Shown here piece after piece: positions 1 through 5,751 of a stretch of DNA of 6,438 nt. The stretch comes from an uncultured Eubacteriales bacterium (lineage in GTDB: Bacteria > Bacillota > Clostridia > Oscillospirales > Acutalibacteraceae): contig CAJTXF010000105.1 in assembly GCA_910580045.1 (NCBI GenBank), positions 1 through 6,438 on the forward strand, given 5' to 3'. A program made the translations under genes and the position numbers. Under the pieces are notes generated by a model, which was given only the letters and a program-made list of their open reading frames with translations, was not told the DNA's origin and searched no databases. Numbering within the stretch: position 1 is the first letter of the stretch; every line of letters begins with the position of its first letter.

Positions 1-10
1 AGACAGAATG

Positions 11-33
11 TCAGACGGCCCCCAAGCGTCTGA
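11..33. repeat. Hairpin 1 of arm A
   Basis: TCAGACG (11-17) pairs with CGTCTGA (27-33) around a 9-nt loop. It follows a CAGAA box and precedes a GCGCCGCCC box, the same place occupied by the AACTC/GAGTT hairpin in arm C and the GACT/AGTC hairpin in arm B. The stem sequence differs in all three copies but pairing is kept. Confidence 0.6.
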
Positions 34-81
34 ACGTGGCACTCTGAGCGCCGCCCCATAAGCCGCAGCACATAGCAAGAT

Positions 82-120
82 TCCGAAAGTTAGGAAAGCG
101 CTGCTTTCCTAACTTTCGGA
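82..120. repeat. Hairpin 2 of arm A: perfect 18-bp stem, 3-nt loop
   Basis: Bases 82-99 are exactly complementary to 103-120 around the loop GCT. The outer TCCG/CGGA and the following GAGAG box are shared with the matching hairpins of arms B and C, whereas the inner stem sequence is unrelated. No T-tract follows on either strand, so a simple intrinsic terminator is unlikely. Confidence 0.85.
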
Positions 121-144
121 GAGAGGCGGACGGCCAGCACAAGC

Positions 145-219
145 GTTGGGAGGCTAAGCGTCCCAGCAAGCTGCCGCTGACTCTGGGAGCAAGGGCCTGA
201 CAGTCAGCGGCTTCCCAAC
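145..219. repeat. Central stem joining arms A and B
   Basis: GTTGGGA (145-151) pairs with TCCCAAC (213-219), and inside it GCCGCTGACT (173-182) pairs with AGTCAGCGGC (202-211). The second repeat copy has a corresponding central stem, GCGTTGGGCC with GGCCCAACGC, so the middle of the element is also palindromic, with a variable interior. Confidence 0.65.
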
Positions 220-261
220 TGTAAGCAGCATCTTTCGGTTAGGTTTAGGGCCGCCACGCTC

Positions 262-278
262 CTGCGGACGGTCCGCAG
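262..278. repeat. Short hairpin with CGG loop in arm B
   Basis: CTGCGGA (262-268) pairs with TCCGCAG (272-278) around the loop CGG. Arm D has the counterpart CGCAGA-CGG-TCTGCG at 5559-5573. Two of the six shared pairs are exchanged between copies (G-C for A-T and T-A for C-G), which keeps the stem. Confidence 0.6.
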
Positions 279-281
279 CTC

Positions 282-322
282 TCCGTGACTTGGGGAACCC
301 TTAGGTTCCCCAAGTCAACGGA
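282..322. repeat. Hairpin 2 of arm B, 13-bp inner stem
   Basis: Bases 287-299 pair perfectly with 304-316 around CTTA. An outer helix is formed by TCCGT (282-286) and ACGGA (318-322), with one bulged A at 317. The inverted counterpart right of polC (5413-5451) keeps the outer helix and GACTT/AAGTC but has a different inner stem that still pairs. Confidence 0.85.
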
Positions 323-355
323 TTTGCGCTGTTCGAGATGGTTGGCGGCGCGGCT

Positions 356-401
356 TTCTGCCTCTGTCGGACTCGAGTTATGGTAGTCAGCTTCTGCCTC
401 T
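356..401 (-). repeat. Two AGAGGCAGAA boxes flanking hairpin 1 of arm B
   Basis: Read on the minus strand, AGAGGCAGAA occurs at 392-401 and again at 356-365. Between them GACT and AGTC (388-385 and 373-370) form a short stem with an 11-nt loop. The arm C counterpart has the same two boxes, the same 37-nt spacing block and a stem with a compensatory G-C to A-T exchange. Confidence 0.65.
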
Positions 402-480
402 CTTTGGGTCTTGATGCGCCGCCTTGAAGGTCAAGGGCTAAGGTCGTGGGGCTTTGGTCTCGTCTGCCGACTCGGTCGGT

Positions 481-525
481 CAAGTTGGCGCAGCCAACTT
501 GGCAGCTTAGAGCGCCACTGGCGCT
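481..525. repeat. Two adjacent 3-nt-loop hairpins in the outer part of copy 1
   Basis: CAAGTTGGC (481-489) pairs with GCCAACTTG (493-501), and AGCGCC (511-516) pairs with GGCGCT (520-525). The first is placed like the GAGTTCGC/GCGAACTC hairpin at 5250-5268. Aligned in inverted orientation, the two stems differ at two pairs, both by full compensatory change. The second hairpin has no counterpart on the right side of polC. Confidence 0.6.
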
Positions 526-543
526 CGCTCACCCCACACCCCA

Positions 544-576
544 CCAGGGAGGACTTTTTGAAAAAAGTCCCCCTGG
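544..576. repeat. Long CCAGGG...CCCTGG hairpin
   Basis: CCAGGG (544-549) pairs with CCCTGG (571-576), and GGACTTTTT (551-559) pairs with AAAAAGTCC (562-570), with A550 bulged and a 2-nt loop. The inverted counterpart on the right side of polC (5219-5239) keeps CCAGGG/CCCTGG but has a much shorter upper stem. It could act as a weak terminator, but neither strand has a T-run directly after it and no gene ends nearby. Confidence 0.6.
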
Positions 577-681
577 ACCCTTCAAAAACTTTTCGATTGG
601 CGCTCAGCTGGGTTTCTGGACTCTTCCAAAACCTTCCTCTGGCTCGCCATTGGTTTTCCAAATAACGAAAGGCGGTATTCT

Positions 682-783
682 ATGAAACAAATTATCACCA
701 TCCAGCACTGCCAATCCCAACAGCACCTTAACGGCATGATGGGCGGCTGGAATGACTGGGATTTAAGGAACTTAAGGCGTTAG
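682..783 (+). pseudogene. Truncated N-terminus of a histidine phosphatase (phosphoglycerate-mutase-like) gene
   Basis: An ATG at 682, about 7 nt after an AAAGGCGG ribosome-binding-like sequence, opens a 33-codon frame. Its start (IITIQHCQS, then HLNGMMGGWNDWDL) strongly resembles the N-terminus of clostridial histidine-phosphatase-family proteins in which QHCQS or QHTQS takes the place of the usual RHG motif. Family members normally exceed 180 residues; here a stop follows at 781-783, just after the WDL segment where DLTELG-like sequence is expected. Switching frame near 762 gives a further open stretch (reading KELKALAAN...) to a TGA at 819-821, next to the polC ribosome binding site. That suggests an indel or a larger internal deletion. 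Family assignment is from remembered sequence patterns. A translated 33-residue leader peptide is possible but less likely. Confidence 0.6.
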
Positions 784-825
784 CCGCGAATTGTGCGGTG
801 TTGCCATATATCAAAGACTGAGGAA

Positions 826-831
826 AAGGAG
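826..831 (+). promoter_or_regulatory. Ribosome binding site of polC (decides the start)
   Basis: AAGGAG lies 7 nt before the ATG at 839. The frame stays open upstream to a TTG at 791, but that codon has no good Shine-Dalgarno sequence, and the extra 16 residues (MCGVAIYQRL...) do not look like PolC. The ATG at 839 is therefore chosen. I could not identify a convincing -35/-10 promoter between 577 and 825. Confidence 0.85.
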
Positions 832-838
832 AACCGCT

Positions 839-3800
839 ATGACCACCATTGGCGCATTTTTTCAAAAAGAATTGGAGGGCGCGGCCCTGCCCCAGGTGCT
901 TTTGGACGGGGAGCTGCTCTCCATGGGGGTGGACCGCCGGACGCGGACAGTCACCCTCCCGGCCCGGTTCGCCGGGCTGGTGGAGTACAGCCAGCTTCAG
1001 GCGTTCTGCCGTCTGGCAGCGGGCAAGGCCCTGCGCCGGGTGATTGTGGAGCCCCAGTTCCCCCAGGAGTCCTTCTCCCCGGACTGCCTGCCCTCTCTGG
1101 CCGCGGCCCTCAAGGAGCGGGACGCCAGCCTCAACGGCAGTATGCGGGGGGCCAGCGCCCGGATGGAGGGGGATACCCTGGTGGTCAGCCTGGCCCACGG
1201 GGGCTTTGAGCTGCTGAAAACCCGGGACACTGCCGGGCAGATGCAGGGCCTGATTGCCGCCTGGTTCGGCATCCAGTGCCCGGTGCGCTTTGACGGCAAG
1301 CTGGCCGTGAAGGAGGGGGACGGCTCTTTGGTAGAGCAGGTCCACCGGCAGGAGGTGAAGCGCCAGCGGGAGGCTGTGATGCGGGAGCTGGAGGAGTATG
1401 AGGAGAAGATGGCTGACAAGGCTGCCCGCCGGAGGGTGGAAATCCGGGAGGGGGAGTTCCTGCTGCCCCAAATCGTGCCGGAGAGCGCCCGGCCCCTGCT
1501 GGGCCAGGTGCCCAAGGCCCCGCCCGTGCCCCTCAGCCAGCTGAGCCTGGATTTGGGCGCGGCAGTGGTGTGGGGGGAGATTTTCAGCATAGAGAGCAAG
1601 GAGACCCGGGCCAGGGACAGGAAGATCTACACCATTGACATTACGGACTACACCGGCTCCACCACCCTGAAGCTGCTGCAGGATATTGGCCAGTGCAAGG
1701 AGCTGGACAAGCTGAAAAAGGGCCAGTCCATTCTGGTGCGGGGGGCCTTGGAGTACGACAAGTATGACAGGGAGAACGTGATGCGGCCCAAGGCCATTGC
1801 CACTGTGGACCAGGTGGAGGTGGTGGACAATGCCCTGGAAAAGCGGGTGGAGCTGCACCTGCACAGCAGCATGTCCGACATGGACGGCATCACCCCAGTG
1901 GGCGAGCTGGTGGCCCAGGCCCACAAATGGGGCCAGCCTGCCATTGCCATCACGGACCACGGGGTGGCCCAGGCCTTTCCCGAGGCCATGCTGGCCGAGG
2001 AGGCTGCCCGCAAGGAGGACCCGGACTTTAAGGTCATCTACGGCACAGAGGCCTATTTTGTCAATGATTTGGTCCCTGCCGCGGTGGGGGAGTGCGCCCA
2101 GAGCCTGGGCGGGGAGTTTATCTGCTTTGATTTGGAGACCACGGGCCTGTCCCCCAAAAAAGAGCGCATCACGGAAATCGGCGCGGTGCGGGTGCGGGAC
2201 GGGAAGGTTTTGGACAGCTTCAACACCTTCGTGAACCCAGGGATGCCCATCCCCCAAAAAATCACCGAGCTCACAGGCATCACGGACGAGATGGTGGCCA
2301 ATGCCCCTGGGGAGAAGGAGGCCCTGGGCCTGTTCCGGGAGTTCTGCGGCCGGGGTGACGGCGAGGCGCCTGTGATGGTGGCCCATAACGCCGGGTTTGA
2401 TATGGGCTTTGTCAAGGCAGCGGCGGCCCGGCAGGGCCTTTCCATGGACTGGCCCTATATTGACACAGTGCCCATGTGCCGGGCCCTGCTCAAGGACATC
2501 AAGGACTGCAAGCTGGACACGGTTGCCAAATACCTGCGCCTGGGGGACTTCAACCACCACCGGGCCGAGGATGACGCGGCCATGCTGGCCAGCGTTTTCC
2601 TGGAGCTGCTCCGCCGCCTGCGGGAGGAGCAGAAGGCCGCCACTGTGGCGGACATCAACCAGGCCCTGGCTGGGGGGGACCCGAAAAAGCTCCGCTCTTA
2701 TCACATGATTATTCTGGTGAAGAATAATACCGGCCTGAAAAACCTGTACCGGCTGATTTCCGCTGCCCATCTGGACTATTTCTACCGGAACCCCCGAACC
2801 CCCAAAAGTATGCTGGACAAGTACCGGGAGGGGCTGATTATTGGCAGCGCCTGCGAGGCCGGGGAGCTGTTCCGGGCCATGGCCAATGGGGAGAGCTTTG
2901 AGCAGCTGTGCAAAATCGCCAGGTACTATGACTACCTGGAAATCCAGCCCATTGGCAACAACATGTTCATGGTGCGCAATGGGGACACGGACGAGGAGGG
3001 CCTGCGGGAGTATAACCGTACCATTGTGAAGATTGGGGAAAAGCTCCGCAAGCCTGTGGTGGCCACAGGGGACGTGCACTTCAAGGAGCCCAAGGACGCG
3101 GACTACCGCCGGGTGATTATGAAGAACTTCTCTGACGGGGACGAGCAGGCCCCTCTGTATATGCGCACCACAGCGGAGATGCTCAAGGAATTTGAGTACC
3201 TGGGCAAGGAGAAGGCCTTTGAGGTGGTGGTCACCAACCCCAACAAAATTGCCAATATGTGCGAGCACCTGCGGCCTGTGCCCATGGGCAACTTCCCGCC
3301 CTTTATTGAGGGGGCCCAGGAACAGCTGGTGGACATCACCTGGCGGCGGGCCAAAGAGCGGTATGGGGACCCTCTGCCGGAGATTGTGGAGGCAAGGCTC
3401 AACAAGGAGCTGAACTCCATTATCAAGCACGGCTTCTCCGTGCTGTACATGACCGCCCAGAAGCTGGTGGCGGACAGCGAGGAGCACGGGTATCTGGTGG
3501 GCTCCCGGGGCTCGGTGGGCTCCTCCTTTGTGGCCAGCATGTCCGGCATCTCAGAGGTGAACCCCTTAGAGCCCCACTATGTGTGCCCCAAGTGCAGGCA
3601 CAGCGAGTTTATCACAGACGGCAGCTATGACTCGGGCTTTGATTTGCCCCCCAAGGACTGCCCCCACTGCGGGGAGCCCATGGACAGGGACGGGCATACC
3701 ATCCCCTTCGAGACCTTTCTGGGCTTTGACGGGGACAAGGTGCCGGATATTGACTTGAACTTCTCCGGCGAGCAGCAGAGCAGCTCTCACCGGTTCACAG

Positions 3801-5185
3801 AGGTGCTCTTTGGCCGGGACAACGTGTTCAAGGCCGGGACCATCTCCACCGTGGCGGAGAAAACCGCGTTCGGCTATGTAAAAAGCTACTGTGAGGAGCG
3901 GGGCCGCACCCTGCATAACGCGGAGATGAAGCGGCTGGCCATGGGCTGCACCGGGGTGAAGCGCACCACCGGCCAGCACCCCGGGGGCATGATTGTCATC
4001 CCCCGGGGCATGGAGGTCTATGACTTCTGCCCGGTCCAGCGGCCCGCCAACAAGGGGGACAGCGACAACATCACCACCCACTTTGACTTCCACTCCATTC
4101 ACGACAATGTGTGCAAGCTGGACGAGCTGGGCCATGATGTGCCCACCATCTACCACTATCTGGAGGAGTATACAGGCATCCCGGTGATGAAGGTGAGCAT
4201 GAGCGACCCGGACGTGATGAGCCTGTTCAGCTCCCCGGCGGCTTTGGGCATCCAGCCCGAGGATATCGGCGGGGTGAAGACCGGCACCCTCAGCCTGCCG
4301 GAGCTGGGCACCAACTTTGTCCGGGGTATGCTGGAGGAGTGCAAGCCCACCCGATTCTCGGACTTTTTGCAGATATCGGGCCTGTCCCACGGCACGGACG
4401 TGTGGCTGGGCAATGCCCAGGAGCTGATTCAGAACGGCACCTGCACCATTTCCGAGGTGATAGGCACCCGGGACCAAATCATGGTCTACCTGCTGAATAA
4501 GGGCCTGGACCCCAAGATGGCCTTCAAAATCATGGAAATCGTGCGAAAGGGCAAGGCAGGCAAGCTGCTGACCCAGGAGCATATCGCGGCCATGAAAGAG
4601 CACAATGTGCCCCAGTGGTATATTGACAGCTGCTTCAAAATCAAGTACATGTTCCCCAAAGCCCACGCGGCGGCGTATATGATAGCGGCTTTGCGGCTGG
4701 GGTGGTATAAGGTGCATAAGCCCATTGAGTTCTACGCGGCTTACTTCACGGTGCGCAGCGAGGACTTTGACGGGGCCACAGCCCTGGGCGGACGGGAGGC
4801 GGTGCGCAGGCGGATGAACGATTTGGACCAGAGAATCAAGAACCGGGAGGCCAGCGCCAAGGACGAGGGCGAGTTCGATACCCTGCAAATCATCAACGAG
4901 ATGATGGCCCGGGGCATCCAGCTGGCGGGCGTTGATTTGTATAAGTCCGCGGCCACCAGCTTTTTGGTGGAGGATGGGAAGATACGGCTGCCCTTCTCCA
5001 GCCTGAAAGGGGTGGGGGAGTCAGCGGCAGAGAGCTTGGCCCAGGCCAGGGAAAGCGGCGGGGAGTATATTTCGGTGGATGATTTGCAGAGCAGGGCGAA
5101 GGTGTCCACAGCGGTGATAGATACCCTGCGGGGGGTAGGAGCGCTGAAAGAGCTGCCGGAGAGCAGCCAAATCACGCTGTTTTAG
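839..5185 (+). CDS. polC: DNA polymerase III alpha subunit, PolC type (Gram-positive replicative polymerase with proofreading exonuclease)
   Basis: This encodes 1448 residues, the usual length for PolC, the replicative DNA polymerase of low-GC Gram-positive bacteria. Domains run in the expected order. An N-terminal domain (1 to about 210) is followed by an OB fold (about 225-330). A PHP domain starts with HLHSSMSD at 340 and ITDHG at 372. It is interrupted by a DnaQ-like 3'-5' exonuclease with DLETTG (D431, E433), AHNAGFD (515-521) and HRAEDD (H574, D579). PHP then resumes, with TGDVHF around 743-748. The polymerase core has GSRGSVGSS at 888-896, a four-cysteine zinc site (C916, C919, C941, C944) and a catalytic triad D970/D972 (PDIDLNF) and D1095 (KLDELGHD). 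The protein ends in QITLF, a sliding-clamp-binding pentapeptide. All catalytic residues I can check are present. No housekeeping neighbour is visible; both sides are repeats. Very long antisense frames here are shadows of GC-rich codons. Confidence 0.98.
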   Translation: MTTIGAFFQKELEGAALPQVLLDGELLSMGVDRRTRTVTLPARFAGLVEYSQLQAFCRLAAGKALRRVIVEPQFPQESFSPDCLPSLAAALKERDASLNGSMRGASARMEGDTLVVSLAHGGFELLKTRDTAGQMQGLIAAWFGIQCPVRFDGKLAVKEGDGSLVEQVHRQEVKRQREAVMRELEEYEEKMADKAARRRVEIREGEFLLPQIVPESARPLLGQVPKAPPVPLSQLSLDLGAAVVWGEIFSIESKETRARDRKIYTIDITDYTGSTTLKLLQDIGQCKELDKLKKGQSILVRGALEYDKYDRENVMRPKAIATVDQVEVVDNALEKRVELHLHSSMSDMDGITPVGELVAQAHKWGQPAIAITDHGVAQAFPEAMLAEEAARKEDPDFKVIYGTEAYFVNDLVPAAVGECAQSLGGEFICFDLETTGLSPKKERITEIGAVRVRDGKVLDSFNTFVNPGMPIPQKITELTGITDEMVANAPGEKEALGLFREFCGRGDGEAPVMVAHNAGFDMGFVKAAAARQGLSMDWPYIDTVPMCRALLKDIKDCKLDTVAKYLRLGDFNHHRAEDDAAMLASVFLELLRRLREEQKAATVADINQALAGGDPKKLRSYHMIILVKNNTGLKNLYRLISAAHLDYFYRNPRTPKSMLDKYREGLIIGSACEAGELFRAMANGESFEQLCKIARYYDYLEIQPIGNNMFMVRNGDTDEEGLREYNRTIVKIGEKLRKPVVATGDVHFKEPKDADYRRVIMKNFSDGDEQAPLYMRTTAEMLKEFEYLGKEKAFEVVVTNPNKIANMCEHLRPVPMGNFPPFIEGAQEQLVDITWRRAKERYGDPLPEIVEARLNKELNSIIKHGFSVLYMTAQKLVADSEEHGYLVGSRGSVGSSFVASMSGISEVNPLEPHYVCPKCRHSEFITDGSYDSGFDLPPKDCPHCGEPMDRDGHTIPFETFLGFDGDKVPDIDLNFSGEQQSSSHRFTEVLFGRDNVFKAGTISTVAEKTAFGYVKSYCEERGRTLHNAEMKRLAMGCTGVKRTTGQHPGGMIVIPRGMEVYDFCPVQRPANKGDSDNITTHFDFHSIHDNVCKLDELGHDVPTIYHYLEEYTGIPVMKVSMSDPDVMSLFSSPAALGIQPEDIGGVKTGTLSLPELGTNFVRGMLEECKPTRFSDFLQISGLSHGTDVWLGNAQELIQNGTCTISEVIGTRDQIMVYLLNKGLDPKMAFKIMEIVRKGKAGKLLTQEHIAAMKEHNVPQWYIDSCFKIKYMFPKAHAAAYMIAALRLGWYKVHKPIEFYAAYFTVRSEDFDGATALGGREAVRRRMNDLDQRIKNREASAKDEGEFDTLQIINEMMARGIQLAGVDLYKSAATSFLVEDGKIRLPFSSLKGVGESAAESLAQARESGGEYISVDDLQSRAKVSTAVIDTLRGVGALKELPESSQITLF

Positions 5186-5205
5186 CGCCATAGCCTGACG
5201 GGGAG

Positions 5206-5239
5206 CCCCGACCGGGGTCCAGGGGGGCTTGCCCCCTGG
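5206..5239. repeat. GC-rich hairpins just after polC
   Basis: CCCCG (5206-5210) pairs with CGGGG (5213-5217), and CCAGGGGG (5219-5226) pairs with CCCCCTGG (5232-5239) around GCTTG. They lie 20 bp past the polC stop but have no T-tract, so an intrinsic terminator role is doubtful. The second hairpin corresponds, in inverted orientation, to the hairpin at 544-576 and marks the start of the right-hand repeat. Confidence 0.6.
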
Positions 5240-5249
5240 TGGGTTCGAA

Positions 5250-5268
5250 GAGTTCGCCAAGCGAACTC
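5250..5268. repeat. GAGTTCGC/GCGAACTC hairpin in arm C
   Basis: Eight base pairs (5250-5257 with 5261-5268) enclose a CAA loop. It corresponds to the 481-501 hairpin in inverted orientation. Relative to that stem, G-C is replaced by A-T and C-G by G-C, so both differences preserve pairing. Confidence 0.6.
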
Positions 5269-5277
5269 TCGGGCAAA

Positions 5278-5313
5278 GCCCTAAGCCGCCGGAGGCGACC
5301 TTGACCTTAGGGC
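5278..5313. repeat. Nested hairpin GCCCTAAG/CTTAGGGC
   Basis: GCCCTAAG (5278-5285) pairs with CTTAGGGC (5306-5313). Within it CGCC (5287-5290) pairs with GGCG (5294-5297) around GGA. The corresponding part of copy 1 is less alike and folds differently, so this stem is not clearly conserved. Confidence 0.45.
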
Positions 5314-5345
5314 GGCGCCAAAAACCCAAAAGAGAGGCAGAACTT

Positions 5346-5364
5346 AACTCTCTCAACTTGAGTT
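5346..5364. repeat. Hairpin 1 of arm C
   Basis: AACTC (5346-5350) pairs with GAGTT (5360-5364) around a 9-nt loop, flanked on both sides by AGAGGCAGAA boxes. Compared with arm B in a gap-free 37-nt alignment, one pair changes from G-C to A-T on both strands of the stem. Confidence 0.55.
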
Positions 5365-5412
5365 CGACAGAGGCAGAAAGCCGCGCCGCCCAACCATCCC
5401 AAGCAGCGCAAA

Positions 5413-5451
5413 TCCGTTGACTTTGGAAATCGTAGATTTCCAAGTCACGGA
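5413..5451. repeat. Hairpin 2 of arm C
   Basis: TCCGT (5413-5417) pairs with ACGGA (5447-5451), GACTT (5419-5423) with AAGTC (5442-5446), and GGAAATC (5425-5431) with GATTTCC (5435-5441) around GTA, with one bulged T at 5424. The flanking boxes match arm B exactly, but the upper stem is different and still pairs. Confidence 0.8.
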
Positions 5452-5474
5452 GAGCTGCGGACTGGCCTGACCAA

Positions 5475-5555
5475 GCGTTGGGCCCTAAGCGCAGCGGTTA
5501 GCTCCCTCTTTCTGAATATAGCGGCATCTGCCAGGAACGCTCAGCGGCCCAACGC
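5475..5555. repeat. Central stem joining arms C and D
   Basis: GCGTTGGGCC (5475-5484) is perfectly complementary to GGCCCAACGC (5546-5555), enclosing about 61 nt. It occupies the same place as the GTTGGGA/TCCCAAC stem of copy 1. The order GTTGGGC then GCCCAAC is opposite to that of an integron attC site. Confidence 0.65.
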
Positions 5556-5558
5556 CTG

Positions 5559-5573
5559 CGCAGACGGTCTGCG
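5559..5573. repeat. Short hairpin with CGG loop in arm D
   Basis: CGCAGA (5559-5564) pairs with TCTGCG (5568-5573) around CGG. It is the counterpart of the 262-278 hairpin in arm B, with two compensatory pair changes. Confidence 0.55.
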
Positions 5574-5596
5574 GCTCTCTGTGAGTTAGGAGCCCA

Positions 5597-5646
<50 letters not shown>

Positions 5647-5651
5647 CTTTT

Positions 5652-5695
5652 CCCCGGAAACTCTAAGGTTTCCGGGGATTTCATTTTGCTTTTTC
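5652..5695 (+). terminator. Rho-independent terminator after the tRNA 3' end
   Basis: CCCCGGAAAC (5652-5661) pairs with GTTTCCGGGG (5668-5677) around TCTAAG, a perfect 10-bp stem. On the plus strand it is followed by ATTTCATTTTGCTTTTT, a broken T-rich tract. It begins 6 nt after the CCA end. In the minus direction the sequence after the stem is A-rich, so it fits a plus-strand terminator better than one for the integrase. Confidence 0.7.
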
Positions 5696-5732
5696 CCTTA
5701 TTTTCCCTTGCCTGACCCATTCGCTGACCCAT
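5691..5732. repeat. Two pairs of short direct repeats between att site and integrase
   Basis: TTTTCCCTT occurs at 5691-5699 and 5701-5709, and CTGACCCAT at 5712-5720 and 5724-5732, spaced 10 and 12 bp apart, about one helical turn. Paired direct repeats beside the core are typical of arm-type binding sites for the N-terminal domain of tyrosine integrases or of accessory-factor sites. The role is inferred from position only. Confidence 0.5.
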
Positions 5733-5751
5733 ACGGGGATAGGACCAGAAA

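Larger units (their letters stand above)
1..578. repeat. Composite palindromic repeat, copy 1 (arms A and B plus outer hairpins)
   Basis: This gene-free stretch is built from inverted repeats. Arm A (about 1-165) and arm B (about 240-450, opposite orientation) share ordered boxes: a GGCAGAA-type box, a variable hairpin, a GCGCCGCC box, a CAGC..AA linker, a second variable hairpin flanked by TCCG/CGGA, then GGAGAG, GCGGAC, GGCC, AAGCGTTGGG and TAAGCG. Arm B and the part outward to about 578 match the region right of polC in inverted orientation. Over 272-376 against 5354-5460 the boxes differ at only about four positions outside the hairpin stem. Arm A probably begins before base 1. Short open frames here are unsupported and run through hairpins. 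No promoter or known RNA family was recognised. The family resembles REPIN or MITE-like intergenic elements in layout, but that is only an analogy. Confidence 0.8.
5206..5596. repeat. Composite palindromic repeat, copy 2 (arm C complete, arm D truncated)
   Basis: This stretch has no supported gene. Arm C (to about 5490) is the inverted counterpart of arm B and the region outside it, and lies in the same orientation as arm A. Shared boxes include CAAAGCCC, GGCGGCGC, two AGAGGCAGAA boxes (5333-5342 and 5369-5378), GCCGCGCCGCC, CAGCGCAAATCCGTTGACTT and GTCACGGAGAGCTGCGGA. Arm D (about 5535-5596) points the other way, with CCTGCG..GACGGTC and GCGGCTCTCTGTGA matching arm B. It ends abruptly inside its second hairpin, where tRNA sequence begins. 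By comparison with copy 1, arm D has lost its outer boxes (GGATTTGCGCTG, GGCGGCGCGGC, TTCTGCCTCT). Confidence 0.8.

Noticed and set aside
1..680. A CRISPR array or riboswitch in the repeat-rich region.
   Set aside because: There are no regularly spaced identical repeats with unique spacers, and no known aptamer core was recognised; the copies are inverted and flank polC on both sides.
301..685. Short open frames of 60-84 codons on both strands.
   Set aside because: They run straight through inverted repeats, overlap each other on both strands, lack clear ribosome binding sites and show no recognisable protein motif.
791..838. An upstream TTG start extending PolC by 16 residues.
   Set aside because: The TTG lacks a good ribosome binding site, the extension does not look like PolC, and the ATG at 839 has AAGGAG at ideal spacing.
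728..3487. A 919-codon open frame on the minus strand opposite polC, and a 440-codon one at 3566-4888.
   Set aside because: Both are low-complexity shadows rich in H, L, G, P and Q created by GC-rich codons of polC. They have no recognisable domain, and the sense strand carries a complete, motif-perfect PolC.
5206..5239. An intrinsic terminator for polC.
   Set aside because: The hairpins are strong but no T-tract follows, and the same hairpin exists at 544-576 away from any gene end, so it is better explained as part of the repeat.
5475..5555. An integron attC-like site, because of GTTGGGC and GCCCAAC core-like sequences on a hairpin.
   Set aside because: The order is reversed relative to attC (RYYYAAC first, GTTRRRY last), and no integron integrase or cassette array is visible.
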